A stretch of 25,287 nucleotides of DNA from Rhodocollybia butyracea (GCA_015501585.1 JADNRY010000810.1:1-25287), one strand, 5' to 3'. Numbered from the stretch's first letter, positions 9,243 to 19,289 are shown. A program made the numbers and translations. Notes: generated from the letters alone by a model not told the origin.

Positions 9243-9639
9243 GTAGCAAAGTACCCCTGTTTGAATGCTCCAGTATCATCCAGTATCGTCCGGTATCAAT
9301 CAATATTACTCCACATTGACCCGCTTAGGCTCCATATCAATCTGGACCAATCTGTATGACTGGCCCGTTGCTACTGAGACTGTATGTAGCCTAATGTACC
9401 GATTCATTAGCTATGCTTACTTGTACAATACTAATACTTCTATCTAGTGTACTACTTCTAACATAGATCAGACTCTCACGGGTTCTGCGCTCTCGAAAAC
9501 AGGGGTCAAACGGACATGCGATTATAAGGAAGTAACTATGCGAACAACTTCCTAGCCTTTTCCAAGCACTGGACCATCTACTCGCTGCTATCCGTGTCAC
9601 GTTCAGACTCTTCGACACCAGGTTGCCAAGCCTTGACCT
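9243..9639. other. Left subterminal region of the transposon, no gene
   Basis: This holds several short CAGTATC/GGTATC repeats (about 9270-9298) and otherwise no recognised feature. A - strand frame running past the DUF6532 stop, ending at about 9588 in an acidic tail, could be an alternative C-terminus of that gene. Confidence 0.4.
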
Positions 9640-11830
9640 TTAATATCGAACCCCGCCCCACTGCTGGGACTTGAGAAGGTTCTTTTTGTTTGAAGCTGCC
9701 GGCATGGCGGTAGGTCCTTGAGCCTCATGAGCGCATTGATGATTTGCATCCTGTAATGTAACAATGAGTCGAGCAAATCAAGTAGATACCAATTGACGCA
9801 CCGTTCCGACTGGTTGGCCCTTTTTCCCGTTGCGCATGCCTCCTCTGGAAGTCTGAGATCTCGGAATTGTATCCTGCAGCTATTGTCAGCAATGAAAGCC
9901 TCATATACCTCCATAACTTACATTATTGATTCCACCCTCAGTATCCGCTCCCGGCTCGCTGTCGACGTTGCCATCTGAGGACTGTTCCTCTGCTTGAGTA
10001 TTCCCAATCTGGGCCACGCCAGAGTTGTTAGCCTCATCGATGTTACCATCTGAGCTCTCATCATCCGAGCCCATCTCATCAAGCTCAGCGAGAGCTTGTG
10101 CACGGTCAGTCTTGGACATGCTAACATCTGGTATGTCAGTATCTGGTGCAGTTCCTGCTTTTACTCTACAAAGGAGTTGTTAAATCATCATAAAACAGTA
10201 TTACACAGACTTACAGTGCTTTCGTTGCCCATTTTGTGCGCAGCGCCTTAGTTTTTGCTTGATCCAGATTAGCCCATTCTGTAATCCGGGCAAAGTGCTT
10301 GATATAGATAAATTTATCGCTATTTTCATCGAGACCGCGCGCAGCGAATTTTCCAGTAGACCATTGGGACAACGTGATCTCAATCTACCAAATTTTAGTA
10401 ACAGTATTCAAAAGGACAGGTGATGTACCATAGTCAGTGCTGTTGCAAGTGAAGCCAGACGAACAGGGCGGAATGCTGAGGGGTTTTCCACACCGTATGA
10501 GCGCTTTCCAAAGAAGAACCCCGCACAAATGGATTGAAGCACAATAGGATGACGCAACAGTCCTGTCCTCACTACAGGATCCTACACAAGATCAGAATAA
10601 TGCTAAGGTCAACAGCTCGAGTACTCACCTTGTAATAAAAACCAAAGTCAGTTATTAGTGTTAAATAGAGAGTTGCGTTGTATTTTGTTGCCGCAGAGGT
10701 TGAACTAGTCTTGAACCCAAACAATGGTTGCACCAAGGGCTTGATACGGCCTCTAATGATGTTCCGAACACGCGTTCCACGTTTATGCATCTGTAAAGGT
10801 GTTAGAAATATCCGAAAGTCAGATCCTCAAGGCTCACCAGGCATATCATATTGTCAGTAAGGGCGATACGCTTCGAGTCATCGTGAGCAGATTCCCATAT
10901 GTCTTGGGCCCACTCCAATGACATAGGTGTCTCAGGATACATGTTGGTGGCTAGGACTCTCATTTCATAGTAATGCACAGATTCTTTGAGCATTTTTTTC
11001 GTTAGTTGGGAATAGTCTCCCAATGACTTTCCATCTCGATCTGGACATATTTCCGGCTCCTGTACGTTAGATTCCTCTAGAGGTGGAGTTAGGACTCGCG
11101 CTGGTGCCGATGCCTTCGGAGCAGCTGTCTGTAACTGAGCGCAAGTGCTGTTTAGATGCAGAGGTTGTGTATTAGGGGGCGTGAGAGGCAGTTGAACACC
11201 GCTGATGTGTTTTGTGGCCTTGGGAGTTTTCGCCATTGATTTTCGAAGTTTGGGAGCCTGGGGAGACTGTGTCAAGATGGAGACTGTTCGAATCTATAAA
11301 CATATCAGCATAAATCTTGCCTAAATTCCAGACATACCGTGCTACCAAAAAGACCAGTTTTTGCTGGCCCTGTCTCATTTTCAGACCAACTTGATTGTTC
11401 ACCATTGGTCATATCATCCTCATCTTCACTTTCGGGCGCAAGCCGACCATGTTCTTCCTTGTATGCTTCTTCATAATGTTGCCGCTTCCGCTTTTGTGTC
11501 TCTGATTCATCTGTGCGAAGAAAAAAAATCAGATTTATGCAGAATATGACTGAAGATTTTCACCTTGAGCGTCATTCAACTTTTTACGTTGAACTGCATT
11601 TTCTTTCTCAGATATGGCTAAGAGTTTCTTCAAGCGTGAGATCTCCTTTTCTTGCACTGCAGAGTCTATGAAAAAAAATATACCAACCATGGAACATTAT
11701 CGGAGAGAATCCTCACCCATCTCGGATTGCTTCACAGATTTATTTCTGCGCTGTTTAGGACCTGATGACGGAGCCTCGTCATCTTCCAGTGGCCTTTTCG
11801 GGTAGTCTGATACTGGTTTCTTTGGGGCAT
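9640..11830 (-). CDS. DUF6532-domain protein, ten exons, coded by the transposon
   Basis: The function of DUF6532 is unknown; it is strongly expanded in Agaricomycetes. Exons on the - strand: 11830-11717, 11665-11564, 11510-11338, 11293-10838, 10790-10629, 10581-10429, 10384-10215, 10165-9922, 9879-9802, 9750-9640. All junctions are GT...AG and keep phase, giving about 587 residues. Only the start is odd: the sole ATG (11828) is one base out of frame with the acidic N-terminus (VSDYPKRPLEDDEAPSSGPK). Order of parts: basic/acidic N-terminus; coiled coil (EKEISRLKKLLAISEKENAV); Lys/Arg patch QKRKRQ; Pro-rich linker; DUF6532 region from YSQLTKKMLKESVHYYEMRV through VRNIIRGRIKPLVQPLFGF, RHPIVLQSICAGFFFGKRSY and LASLATALTMIEITLSQWST; acidic tail with SSDGN repeats. 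The basic patch and acidic tail suggest a nuclear protein. It is transcribed away from the transposase. Confidence 0.75.
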
Positions 11831-11980
11831 GAAAGAAAAAGTGAACGAAAAAGAAACAAACAAGAGAACACCGGGGCCCGCGTAGCTACGCGTAGCGGTT
11901 AATTATTCAGGCGGACACTGAAATAGAAAAATTGAAATAGGCTGCCAGGTATTTGTCGCTTCATTTCCATTAAGACTATA
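11831..11980. promoter_or_regulatory. Shared divergent promoter region
   Basis: The 150 bp between the start of the DUF6532 gene (-) and the transposase (+) must hold both promoters if the models are right. It contains an A-rich stretch at 11826-11870, a GC-rich patch 'cgcgtagctacgcgtagcgg' at about 11879-11898 with a short palindrome (gcgtagctacgc), and AT-rich sequence beyond it. Control elements are inferred from position only. Confidence 0.4.
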
Positions 11981-14900
11981 ATGACCAGCAAGCCTTTCCA
12001 ATGCGAAATTTGCTGGACATACAGAGGCTCGAAAGCCAGTCATCTACGGAGCCATTACAGTCAAACTGAATGTGGAGCTGTCTTGAAATCTCAAACTGCC
12101 CCAAAACCTAAAAAAAGACCTCTCAGTGTCGAGCCTGATGAAAGAGAGGATTCACCTACTACTTCGATCCACTTGTCTGACTTTCCTGATGAATCCATGC
12201 TTCCAAACCATCCCACTCTCAATAACTCACCTCCAGTTCCAAAACGATTCTGTGCTTCTGTTGAAGAATTTGAAGACAATGGTGACCCAAGTCCCATACT
12301 CTCACGCGATAACTTTGTATCACTGGATTTCACTGGTGCAGGAGCAGTCATATCTGGACCACCCGGTGTTAATGCATTTCAGCGTTTCAAAGCAGAGAAA
12401 GAAGGCTGAAGCGAAGAAATGTGGGCACCTTATAAAAGCCGTGAAGAATGGCAACTTGCACGCTGGCTAATGCTTTCTGGAATTACCCAAAGCAACATCG
12501 ACTCTTTTGCCAAGTTACCCATCATAAGCTATGTCTGTTACGAGTGTATTCAGTCTCTGACATTACACAGATCCGAGAAAACATGGATCCGTCGTTTAAG
12601 GACAAACGTACATTCTTCAGGATGATTGATGAGTTGCCCAAAGTACGTGGTGGCTGGACTTGCAGGGAACTTGAAGTTGTTGGGAATATTATGCAAAAAG
12701 GGTTGGATGGTGAGGATGTTCCAATAAAGGAGGGCCTCGAGCTGTGGATGCGTAATCCCATCGACTGTGTAAAAGAATTAATGGAAGACCCTCGATTCAA
12801 GGATCACATGCGATATGCACTGGAAAAGATGTTCACCAGTGAGGATACAAATATTCGAGCCATCAATGAGATGTGGACTGCAGACTGGTGGTGGGAAACA
12901 CAGGTCTGCGTCAATCTATGGCATATAATTACTCACAAATTGACCGTTTGAGATAGAAACTTCTTCCTGGAGGTGCCACCATTGCACCACTCATCCTTGC
13001 GTCTGATAAAACCCAATTGTCAACATTCAGTGGTGACAAGTCTGCATGGCCTGTTTATCTGACACTCGGGAATATTGATGCCTCCACACGCCGCAGACTA
13101 TCAGAGCAGTCTTTGGTATTAGTTGGCTACATACCTGTTTCCAAGCTTGAATGCTTTTCCAAGGCAGACCGAACTGCTGAAGGGTCCTGTTTGTTCCATG
13201 AGTGCATGCGAATGCTACTCGAACCTTTGATCACTGCTGGAGATCCAATGCTGGGAGGGATTGATATGCTCTGTTCTGATGGATTTATTCGCTCAGTTTT
13301 CCCTTTGTTGGCTGCTTATGTTGCCGACTATCCAGAACAGTGTCTTGTGGCAGGTTGCGAGGAGAAGCAATGTCCCAAATGCGAGGCTAAATGGGATGAG
13401 CTGGGCGATCTGTTACATTCAGTTCTCAGAGATCCGGAGAAGACACTTGATGCACTTCATCAAGCTGCCAATGGAGATACGCGTGCTGCAGAAGCATTAA
13501 AGATACGTCAGATAACTCCATTCTGGAAAGACTTGCCTCTATGTAATATCTTCCACTGCATTACTCCCGATATCCTTCACCAGCTGCACAAAGGGGTTTT
13601 CAAAGATCACCTCGTCAAATGGTCGACAGAATCTATTCCATCCAAAAATGCGAAGCAGGAAGTTGATATGCAGTTTCAGACCATGCCACGCCATCACAGC
13701 CTTCGACATTTCAAAAAAGGAATATCTTTAATTTCGCAGTGGACGGGTAACGAGTACAAGAACATGGAGAAGGTATTTCTGGGTGTACTTGCTGGTACGG
13801 CTCCTCCCGATGTAGTTATCTGTGTTCGAGCGGTCCTGGACTTCATTGAGTATGCTCAATTTAACCTGCATACAGATGAGTCCTTGGAGAAGATGGATAA
13901 CACTCTGCACACCTTTCACCAGCACAAGCACAGTGCATTCGTTGAGCCAGGAATCCGCAATCATTTCAAAATTCCAAAGATCCATGCAATGAATCATTAC
14001 GTCCCAATGATTCGTTCTATCGGTGTAGCTCCCGGATTCAACACAGAGTGGTCAGAACGTCTTCACATTGACTTTGCAAAGTTGGGATATCGATCATCAA
14101 ACAAGAGAGACTATATCAAGCAGATGACTTTGTGGTTGGATTGACGGGAAAAGGTCTTGTGGTTCACGCAATTTTTGGACTGGGCGTTGGACAAGGATGA
14201 CATTGATTGGTTGGATACTTCAAATACAACTAATGACTCTGAGGATGGTGAAGCAATGGGAAACGTGGCTGAAGCAGTGGAAAGTTTCCAGGAGGAGATT
14301 GACACCCGGCCCGAAGTACAGTATGGCGAATCGAAATGCCTTGTGGCAAAACGTGCTCCTCTTTTGAACATCAACCTCGAAACACTATCTTCAACTTACG
14401 GATGCTCGTCTTTTGTCTACGCCATGGAGAAATTCTTATGCCAGCACAACCTTCTCAAACCGGACTACTGGGATGCCACACCTGCGAAATATGATCTGTA
14501 CAAACATGTTTGCATCATCATACCTCCAACACCTGAAATCTCAGATTTGCCCTTCAAGGACACTGTTCGTGCCACTGCGGCTCAGCCAGCAGGACCAAAA
14601 CGACGGAAGCCATCACCCACACAGTTTGATACTGTTCTCGCAAGGAAAGTGCTACCGGGAAGTCGGAAGGAAAGTTTGGATGTACTCGGGCCAAACAGTG
14701 TGTGCTACAGCTGCTATACATACTTCCCATTGACTACAACATTCCTAGGTCTTCACGTAGCTCAAGTACATGCTATTTTCAACCTTCCGGAGGAACTTGG
14801 TACTTTCACTCATCCGTTAGCCTATGTCGAATGGTTCACCCCACTCCGAAAGTTTGACAAAGATACACTCATGTATCAAGTTGAACGGTCCTCTGGGAAG

Positions 14901-15101
14901 GGTGTTCATGCCGCGTCCATTATCCCAGTAACTTATATCAGCCGTAGCTGCCATCTGTACCCGGTCTTTGGCAAACATATAGACCCGGGTTGGACCAGCG
15001 AGAATGTACTCGAACAATGCCAATCATTTAGTCTCAGTCCGTATTATAGGCCTATAGACTTTGTAATACTGCGACACAGAAATGAAAACCTTCAAACTTA
15101 A
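11981..15101 (+). CDS. Plavaka-family transposase (interrupted by two in-frame TGA)
   Basis: Exons 11981-12532, 12571-12903 and 12957-15101 join in phase to about 1009 codons; the first intron (38 bp) is unusually short and uncertain. The start is ATG 11981, followed by a zinc-finger-like motif C8-x2-C11...H21-x3-H25. A Pro/Ser linker leads to MWAPYKSREEWQLARWL, DPSFKDKRTFFRMIDELP, MWTADWWWETQ, then the RNase-H-like core: LASDKTQLSTFSGDKSAWP, DMLCSDGFIRSVFPLLAAY, CEEKQCPKCEAKW, TPDILHQLHKGVFKDHLVKW and RHFKKGISLISQWTGNEYKN, then IPKIHAMNHYVPMIRS, FNTEWSERLHIDFAKLGYR. The C-terminus ends SRSCHLYPVFGK...YYRPIDFVILRHR. Asp of LASDK and Asp of CSDGF are candidate catalytic residues. TGA at 12407-12409 and 14142-14144 are in frame with intact coding on both sides; each sits where Arg (CGA) would fit. 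The protein would cut and move the element; this copy is probably dead. Confidence 0.85.
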
Positions 15102-15287
15102 CTTTATCTTATGAAAAGATCGCGGTCGACATCCAATATCTATCTTAGAATATCCCACGAGGACCAAGCGCATCTACATCCGCATCTATCGTGTTCGTTT
15201 GTTTCTCTCCATGTCAAAAAACTACTGGAACTGTCGGGATTATATACCTGCTTCCTCATCTTCTTATCAAGCTTCTGAACAGATACT
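15102..15287. other. Spacer between transposase and coiled-coil ORF
   Basis: No gene is seen; it probably contains the transposase 3' UTR and the promoter of the next ORF. Confidence 0.4.
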
Positions 15288-16035
15288 ATGTCACCCAAAC
15301 GAAAGCGCCCTTGTCGTCGTTCTCCTTCCAACACTGGCAAAAACAGTCCTGCAGATGAAGATGAAAGGCATTATATCAGTGAGAGCGAGGGTATGGAGCT
15401 TTGAGCACCAGCTGCAAGTGGAAGGCAAAAAATTTCAACGTATGTCTGATTGAGCTTAGGTTTCTTTCCTTGTCAGTTATGATTCAACTACCAAGTTTTT
15501 ACTTGCTAGGGATTGATGATTCTCAGAAGGAGTCTCAGGAATACTACAGTGCTATGGAACAATGGAGCTATGCTGTACAACAAGGAGCTGCAACGATTGA
15601 TGCTAGTAATGCAAAGAGTGCAGACTCCAGACTGGACTGATCACTTGACGGAGAGAAAGGCATCACTAATAGTAAGTTAACGTCTTCTATATAAGGGACT
15701 AGAGCTTACCTTTCCAAGATATTGACTTGACCGAAGCCTACGCCGACCAACTAAACTGGGATCTTTACATAGCGGAACATGAGAATGCTGATCTCCGTGA
15801 AGAGAACAGCACTCTTCAAGATCGGAATACAGCTCTTGAGGATCGCGTTGCCAGTTTGGAGAGAGAGGCTGTAGAGCGAGAGGAAGAGGGGCATACGCTG
15901 AAAAAAATCATGGCACAAACCAGTGATATCTTTTCCGGTATTGCTACGGGTTCATACAATAGTGCAAAGTTTCTGGGACATTTGAACATGTATCTTATTA
16001 GCCAGCTTGAGTCTAATTCTCAAAGCCAGAGCTAG
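15288..16035 (+). CDS. Small coiled-coil protein inside the transposon, gene model uncertain
   Basis: ATG 15288 opens MSPKRKRPCRRSPSNTGKNS, a Lys/Arg-rich start followed by acidic residues. The last exon (15719-16035) is clear: LTEAYADQLNWDLYIAEHEN, then ADLREENSTLQDRNTALEDR with heptad leucines and acidic/basic alternation typical of a coiled coil, ending SQLESNSQSQS. Intron 15672-15718 (GTAAGT...CAAG) fits. The middle is unclear: one reading (IDDSQKESQEYYSAMEQWS) is in phase with the last exon but has TGA at 15638-15640; another (LYNKELQRLMLVMQRVQTPD) lacks that stop but is out of phase. A frame change near 15398 would also be needed. No known family recognised. It could be an accessory protein of the transposon; the DUF6532 protein also has a coiled coil. 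Confidence 0.4.
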
Positions 16036-16417
16036 ATTATGGTAACTTGAAACTTTTTGTACACTATACTTAGTACAACTTGATTGGTCTCAAGACTCGG
16101 ATGCCATTCTGAGTCCACTACATATCGGAAGCCTGAGTCTGATAAAAGAATCTATTCAACAAAAAGTCCATTAAACTGACTCTGGGAATAACGTGCAACA
16201 AATCGTGTTGTAGGACGAGGCACATTATTCCCAGACAGACTATTTCTTATGGTAGCATTAGCTGAGGATATATGTACTCTCAGTATGATACAGTATCCTA
16301 CAGTACTTCAGGCGTGAGGATCTGGATTGTAATTACTGATATAGATAGGGCTGCCGGAAATAGTAATTAAGCGTACTGTTACAAATGAACGGGCGACAAA
16401 TACGGGTGATAAGGGTG
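16036..16417. other. Right subterminal region of the transposon, no gene
   Basis: Non-coding. It contains an imperfect inverted pair around 16178-16232 ('ctctgggaataacgtgc' against 'gcacattattcccagac'), which could form a hairpin, and short 'agtat.a.cagta' repeats at 16279-16305. Confidence 0.4.
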
Positions 16418-16453
16418 ATACTGATGATACTGATCGCTACTGATACAACAGTG
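16418..16453 (-). repeat. Right terminal inverted repeat of the transposon
   Basis: Its reverse complement 'cactgttgtatcagtagcga' followed by 'tcagtatcatcagta' pairs with 9202-9242. The GATACTGAT repeats make the exact inner limit arbitrary. Confidence 0.5.
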
Positions 16454-16496
16454 GGTGCTACGCATCATTTCACTGTTTCCTGATGTCTCAGACTAG

Positions 16497-16819
16497 ACTA
16501 ATTACATGCCCTGTACAGAACCTCGGGATGTGGTGACCATGGACAGCAGGGTATCAACAAATTCATTGAGGATCACTCTTGTGGGCCAGTCTGCAAGGCA
16601 TTGGGGCTTGATCTCGGAGACTCAGGGGACAAGAGTGGAGATTCCAAGTTGGATGGTAAAGGAAAGCAGAAAGACAAGGGCGGTCATGCAAATTCCAGTA
16701 AATCCCGTGCCACTCCTAGGAGTTCTCACGCTGCTACCAACACGACCCAGACCGCTACCGGTTCAAGCAGTAGATCCCGCGTTCCCGGTGGTCCTTACGA
16801 TGCGGTTCGAGGAGAGTAG
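16497..16819 (+). pseudogene. C-terminal coding fragment, unidentified
   Basis: One + frame is open from about 16500 to the TAG ending at 16819 and reads like a real C-terminus: GCGDHGQQGINKFIEDHSCG, PVCKALGLDLGDSGDKSGDS, then a Lys/Gly- and Ser/Thr-rich tail ending PGGPYDAVRGE. It begins right beside the transposon end, so its upstream part may have been separated by the insertion or lie in an unrecognised exon. I do not recognise the family; composition alone supports it. Confidence 0.3.
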
Positions 16820-16917
16820 ACCTTTTCAAGTCACTATTTATGCAGCAAAAAGCTGGAAATATTTTCATTCATATGTCTCAATTTCTAAAATAAATCTGTC
16901 TTGTGTACAGTGAGATG

Positions 16918-16942
16918 ATACAATATGATATGATATGATATT
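16918..16942 (+). repeat. Short ATATG-type microsatellite
   Basis: Four to five copies of a 5-bp unit (atgat/tatga) occur in a row within AT-rich non-coding DNA. Confidence 0.6.
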
Positions 16943-17052
16943 TCGCGGCCCAGTCAGCGGCATTACGTGTATATGAAGCTCAGATGTTCCTATCTAACTT
17001 ACACTTGTCAGAGTGGGCAAATATTATGTGAAAGTATGTGGAGTTAAATATA

Positions 17053-17155
17053 ATCTGTTTGGCTTAATGGTCTGCGCGGTAGTGCTCCCCGGCTGTGTTC
17101 AACGCCGGCCTGACTGTCCCCATAGGCCACTGGTTCGAACCACTGGTGGTGTAAT
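17053..17155 (+). other. tRNA-like pol III sequence (possible tRNA-derived SINE head)
   Basis: 'tggcttaatgg' (17060-17070) matches the tRNA A box and 'ggttcgaacc' (17132-17141) the B box, in the right order about 60 bp apart. It is not a good tRNA gene: the presumed acceptor strands (17053-17059 and the bases after the T arm) do not pair, and the T stem has a mismatch. It is followed by A/T-rich sequence. A decayed tRNA or a SINE head fits best. Confidence 0.35.
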
Positions 17156-17394
17156 AAAAATGATACTAATAAGTTGTTCTATTACCAGGTATTTAAAGAC
17201 GGCAGATAAATTGTATGTTGTACTTAGTTCTAGCAATAAAATCTAATAGTGTTTTTTATTGCGTTGTACAAAGCTTACTGTATCCTTTTTTCAGGCTCTT
17301 TTAGCCCCACCCAAGCTTGCAGGTCCCTCACTCAACACATTCTGCAGCACAAGGCAACAGACTGGATGTCTTGATGTTGGTCTGATGGCCCGGT

Positions 17395-17515
17395 CGAGAC
17401 TCAATGCAGGCACCCGGGCCTTAGGATTTGAAAAAAAAATTGAATCGAACCTTGCCCATCCCGCCTACCGCACCCGGGTATGGGTCCTCAAACCCTCCGA
17501 TGATACGAACCGGAC
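17395..17515 (-). repeat. Dispersed element R1, copy 2
   Basis: On the - strand it reads GATACGAAC-like, CCCGGG, 'tgcggtaggcgggatgggca' + 'aggttcgattc', a T-run and 'ggcccggg', as at 8050-8150. The 'ggttcgattc' part resembles a pol III B box. Two copies over 100 bp and two short cores in 25 kb suggest a small non-autonomous element. Confidence 0.55.
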
Positions 17516-17539
17516 AACCAACACATAAGGTATATTCAA

Positions 17540-18140
17540 GGGTCCTGGGCGGACCAATACTGTAGTGGACCAATGAGAGCCTGAAGGAGCCTGACTAGCC
17601 CTGATCCCTGTTCGCATCATAAGGAGCCAAGACCGAAGGCTAAGCTAAGTATGAGTGCATATTGATGTGTGGGGTACCGGTGCAATGCCAAAATATCTTC
17701 ACAAGGAATAGGCATGTTCTCCCAGATATCTTCAGCCTGATATAAAACAAAATGTCGCAATGCCCATTTGCCAGAGTAATGAAATATTGAGTATTGAATA
17801 TTAAATGCCCGGTCGTCTTGAACGCCTTCACAGTCAGGCCTGTGGTAGCCACAACGAGGTCCTCTGAAGCCGAGACAATTGAGAAATAGAATTTCTGTTC
17901 CGGGCACACTCTGTTTCTCGTTGAAAAGAGATTAGTGAATAATCGATCGTCCAAGTGCTTCGTGCCTATCACTCACACACAAGAGTGCAACATGAGTACG
18001 TCCATGTAGTAATAGTATTCTTATTGGAAGACACACCGTGACAAAGTGCGTCGGGGTCACGAATGAGCTCACTGTATACATTCAGTAACACAGGTGCCGC
18101 AGATGTAGTACTAGTAGAAGCTCAGGTTTCTGAGGTGTGC
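17540..18140 (+). repeat. Dispersed repeat R2, copy b
   Basis: 17540-17640 ('ggaccaatgagagcctga', 'ccctgatcc', 'catcataaggagc', 'gaaggct') resembles 21545-21625 beside SSP copy D. 17640-18060 resembles 5966-6380 and 24410-24620 ('aatgccaaaatatcttcac', 'cactctgtttctcgttg', 'gagattag..aataat.gat', 'gtgcttcgtgcctatc', 'atgtagtaatagtattc'). No intact gene; a - strand frame with AEDIWENMPIP is open but unidentified. Confidence 0.6.
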
Positions 18141-18510
18141 GTTGGGAAGGCGCCAACTTGGCCGGCGGGTCGGGCGCTTATTTTTAGAATCTAGTTCAGC
18201 TCCCATAACGCGTCGCGACCACCGACTTTGCCCGCTGGCTTGTCCCAGCGACTGCTATTCCAGGATCCCGACAACTATACAAGACTCGTTGACACTGGCG
18301 CTGGAATGCTTTTACAGAGACGATGGCTAATAAGGAGGAAAGTTGGATACTGGTTCTGGTTCAACAGCAGTGGCGGAAGAGGATGCTGGCGTCATTGAAC
18401 GTTGAAACGTTCATGCATGAAGCTTGAAGCTTTGAAGGCCAAGAAGACATGTACATCAAAGATCGTCTTATGGAGGAAAAACAGGCTGTAAAATCATCAT
18501 CTTACCGCAA
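18141..18510 (+). repeat. Dispersed repeat R3, copy 1
   Basis: It matches 24665-25287 outside the minisatellite: 'gttcagctc', 'ccgactttgcccgc' / 'ccgacttcgccgcc', 'attccaggatccc', 'acaactatacaa', 'cgttgacactggcgct' / 'cgttgacattggcgtt', 'gttgaaacgtt', 'aagaagaca', 'gaggaaaaac' and 'tgtaaaat'. It follows R2 directly, as in the 24-25 kb copy, so R2+R3 may be one element. No gene identified. Confidence 0.65.
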
Positions 18511-19289
18511 AAATCATTTACTGCTAACTACATGTGTCCTCTCTACTTCCTCTCTTACTCTGACATGAATTGAGTTACACTTATCTAGCTCGCTCGCTAC
18601 TTCGCTGTTTGCCTGTTCAGAAACACCACCAACATCACACCTCCTACATCAAAGACACGGCAAACACATCAACCTCAACCTCCAAACATAGTTACAAGTC
18701 CTGAATGTAATGAAGGCTCGTCCTTATGGCCGGTTTCACATGGGAATTTCGTCCCAATTGGTTTTGATGGTGTCCAAATTAAGCTAAGCAGAATCGTTTC
18801 GCCTTATTTGGGATGTCAAAGCGCCTGTCATGTGATTTTGTGAATTTACCTTCAGCGCTCAACAACAAGTTCAACGCTTCTCACTGCACTTTTCACAGCT
18901 CCCAGTTGCCTGTTATTCCTTGTTGCGCCACTTACTCTCTTTATTCGCGTCCTACCGCTTACTGCGTGGCAGTGCAACCACATTTACCCAGTGCATTGAT
19001 GCATCTGACTGATACCGAACCATCCTCTTGACATTTTTTCCTGCATTAAACGCTGCTGCAGTTCTGTCTCTTACATGCACATGCAAATTCTCAGTGGCAG
19101 TGGATTCTTTTTTGCCACATGGCGTTTATATATATCTCATTACTTCCTGTTTTGTACCCCGCACTTTACTTCCTCGGGTTTTTACTTTTTTGTTGGCGGC
19201 AGTTGAAGTGCATGCACTGCCTCTTTCGGTGCATTTAATGGTTCCATCAACAACTTCAATATTTACTGCCCTTTCTAACCTCAGACAAA
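18511..19289. other. Non-coding stretch containing the outer left inverted repeat
   Basis: Apart from the inverted repeat at 18694-18845 I see nothing I can name. Open frames at 18813-19031 and 19028-19312 are pyrimidine-rich, without motif or splice support. Confidence 0.4.
18694..18845 (+). repeat. Outer inverted repeat, left arm
   Basis: It starts 'acaagtcctgaatgtaatga' and continues 'aggctcgtccttatgg'. The reverse complement of 23800-23949 carries the same start, then less perfect agreement down to 'gatgtcaaagcgcctgtcat' / 'aatgtcaaagcacatctcat'. About 150 bp each side. Confidence 0.7.

Larger units (their letters stand above)
9202..16453. mobile_element. Plavaka-type DNA transposon (about 7.25 kb)
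   Basis: The element is defined by imperfect inverted ends and by its gene content. The left end 'ctctgtactggtcagtagcg' faces, in reverse complement, the right end 'cactgttgtatcagtagcga', and both continue with CAGTA-type repeats. Inside are a leftward DUF6532 gene, a rightward Plavaka transposase and a rightward coiled-coil ORF. Plavaka transposases are known fungal relatives of the CMC (CACTA/EnSpm) group. I could not find a convincing target-site duplication, so the ends are uncertain by some bases. Two in-frame TGA in the transposase suggest an inactive copy. The left end abuts a truncated integrase gene. Confidence 0.65.

Noticed and set aside
12448..12951. Separate gene starting at 12448
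   Set aside because: From 12571 it continues the transposase in phase; the part before is explained by an intron or frame change.
13728..13997. - strand ORF inside the transposase
   Set aside because: Shadow of the conserved transposase core.
9202..16453. LTR retrotransposon
   Set aside because: No direct long terminal repeats, reverse transcriptase or protease motifs; inverted ends and the transposase fit a DNA transposon.
17053..17155. Functional tRNA gene with an intron
   Set aside because: A and B boxes are present but acceptor strands do not pair and no sensible anticodon arm was found.
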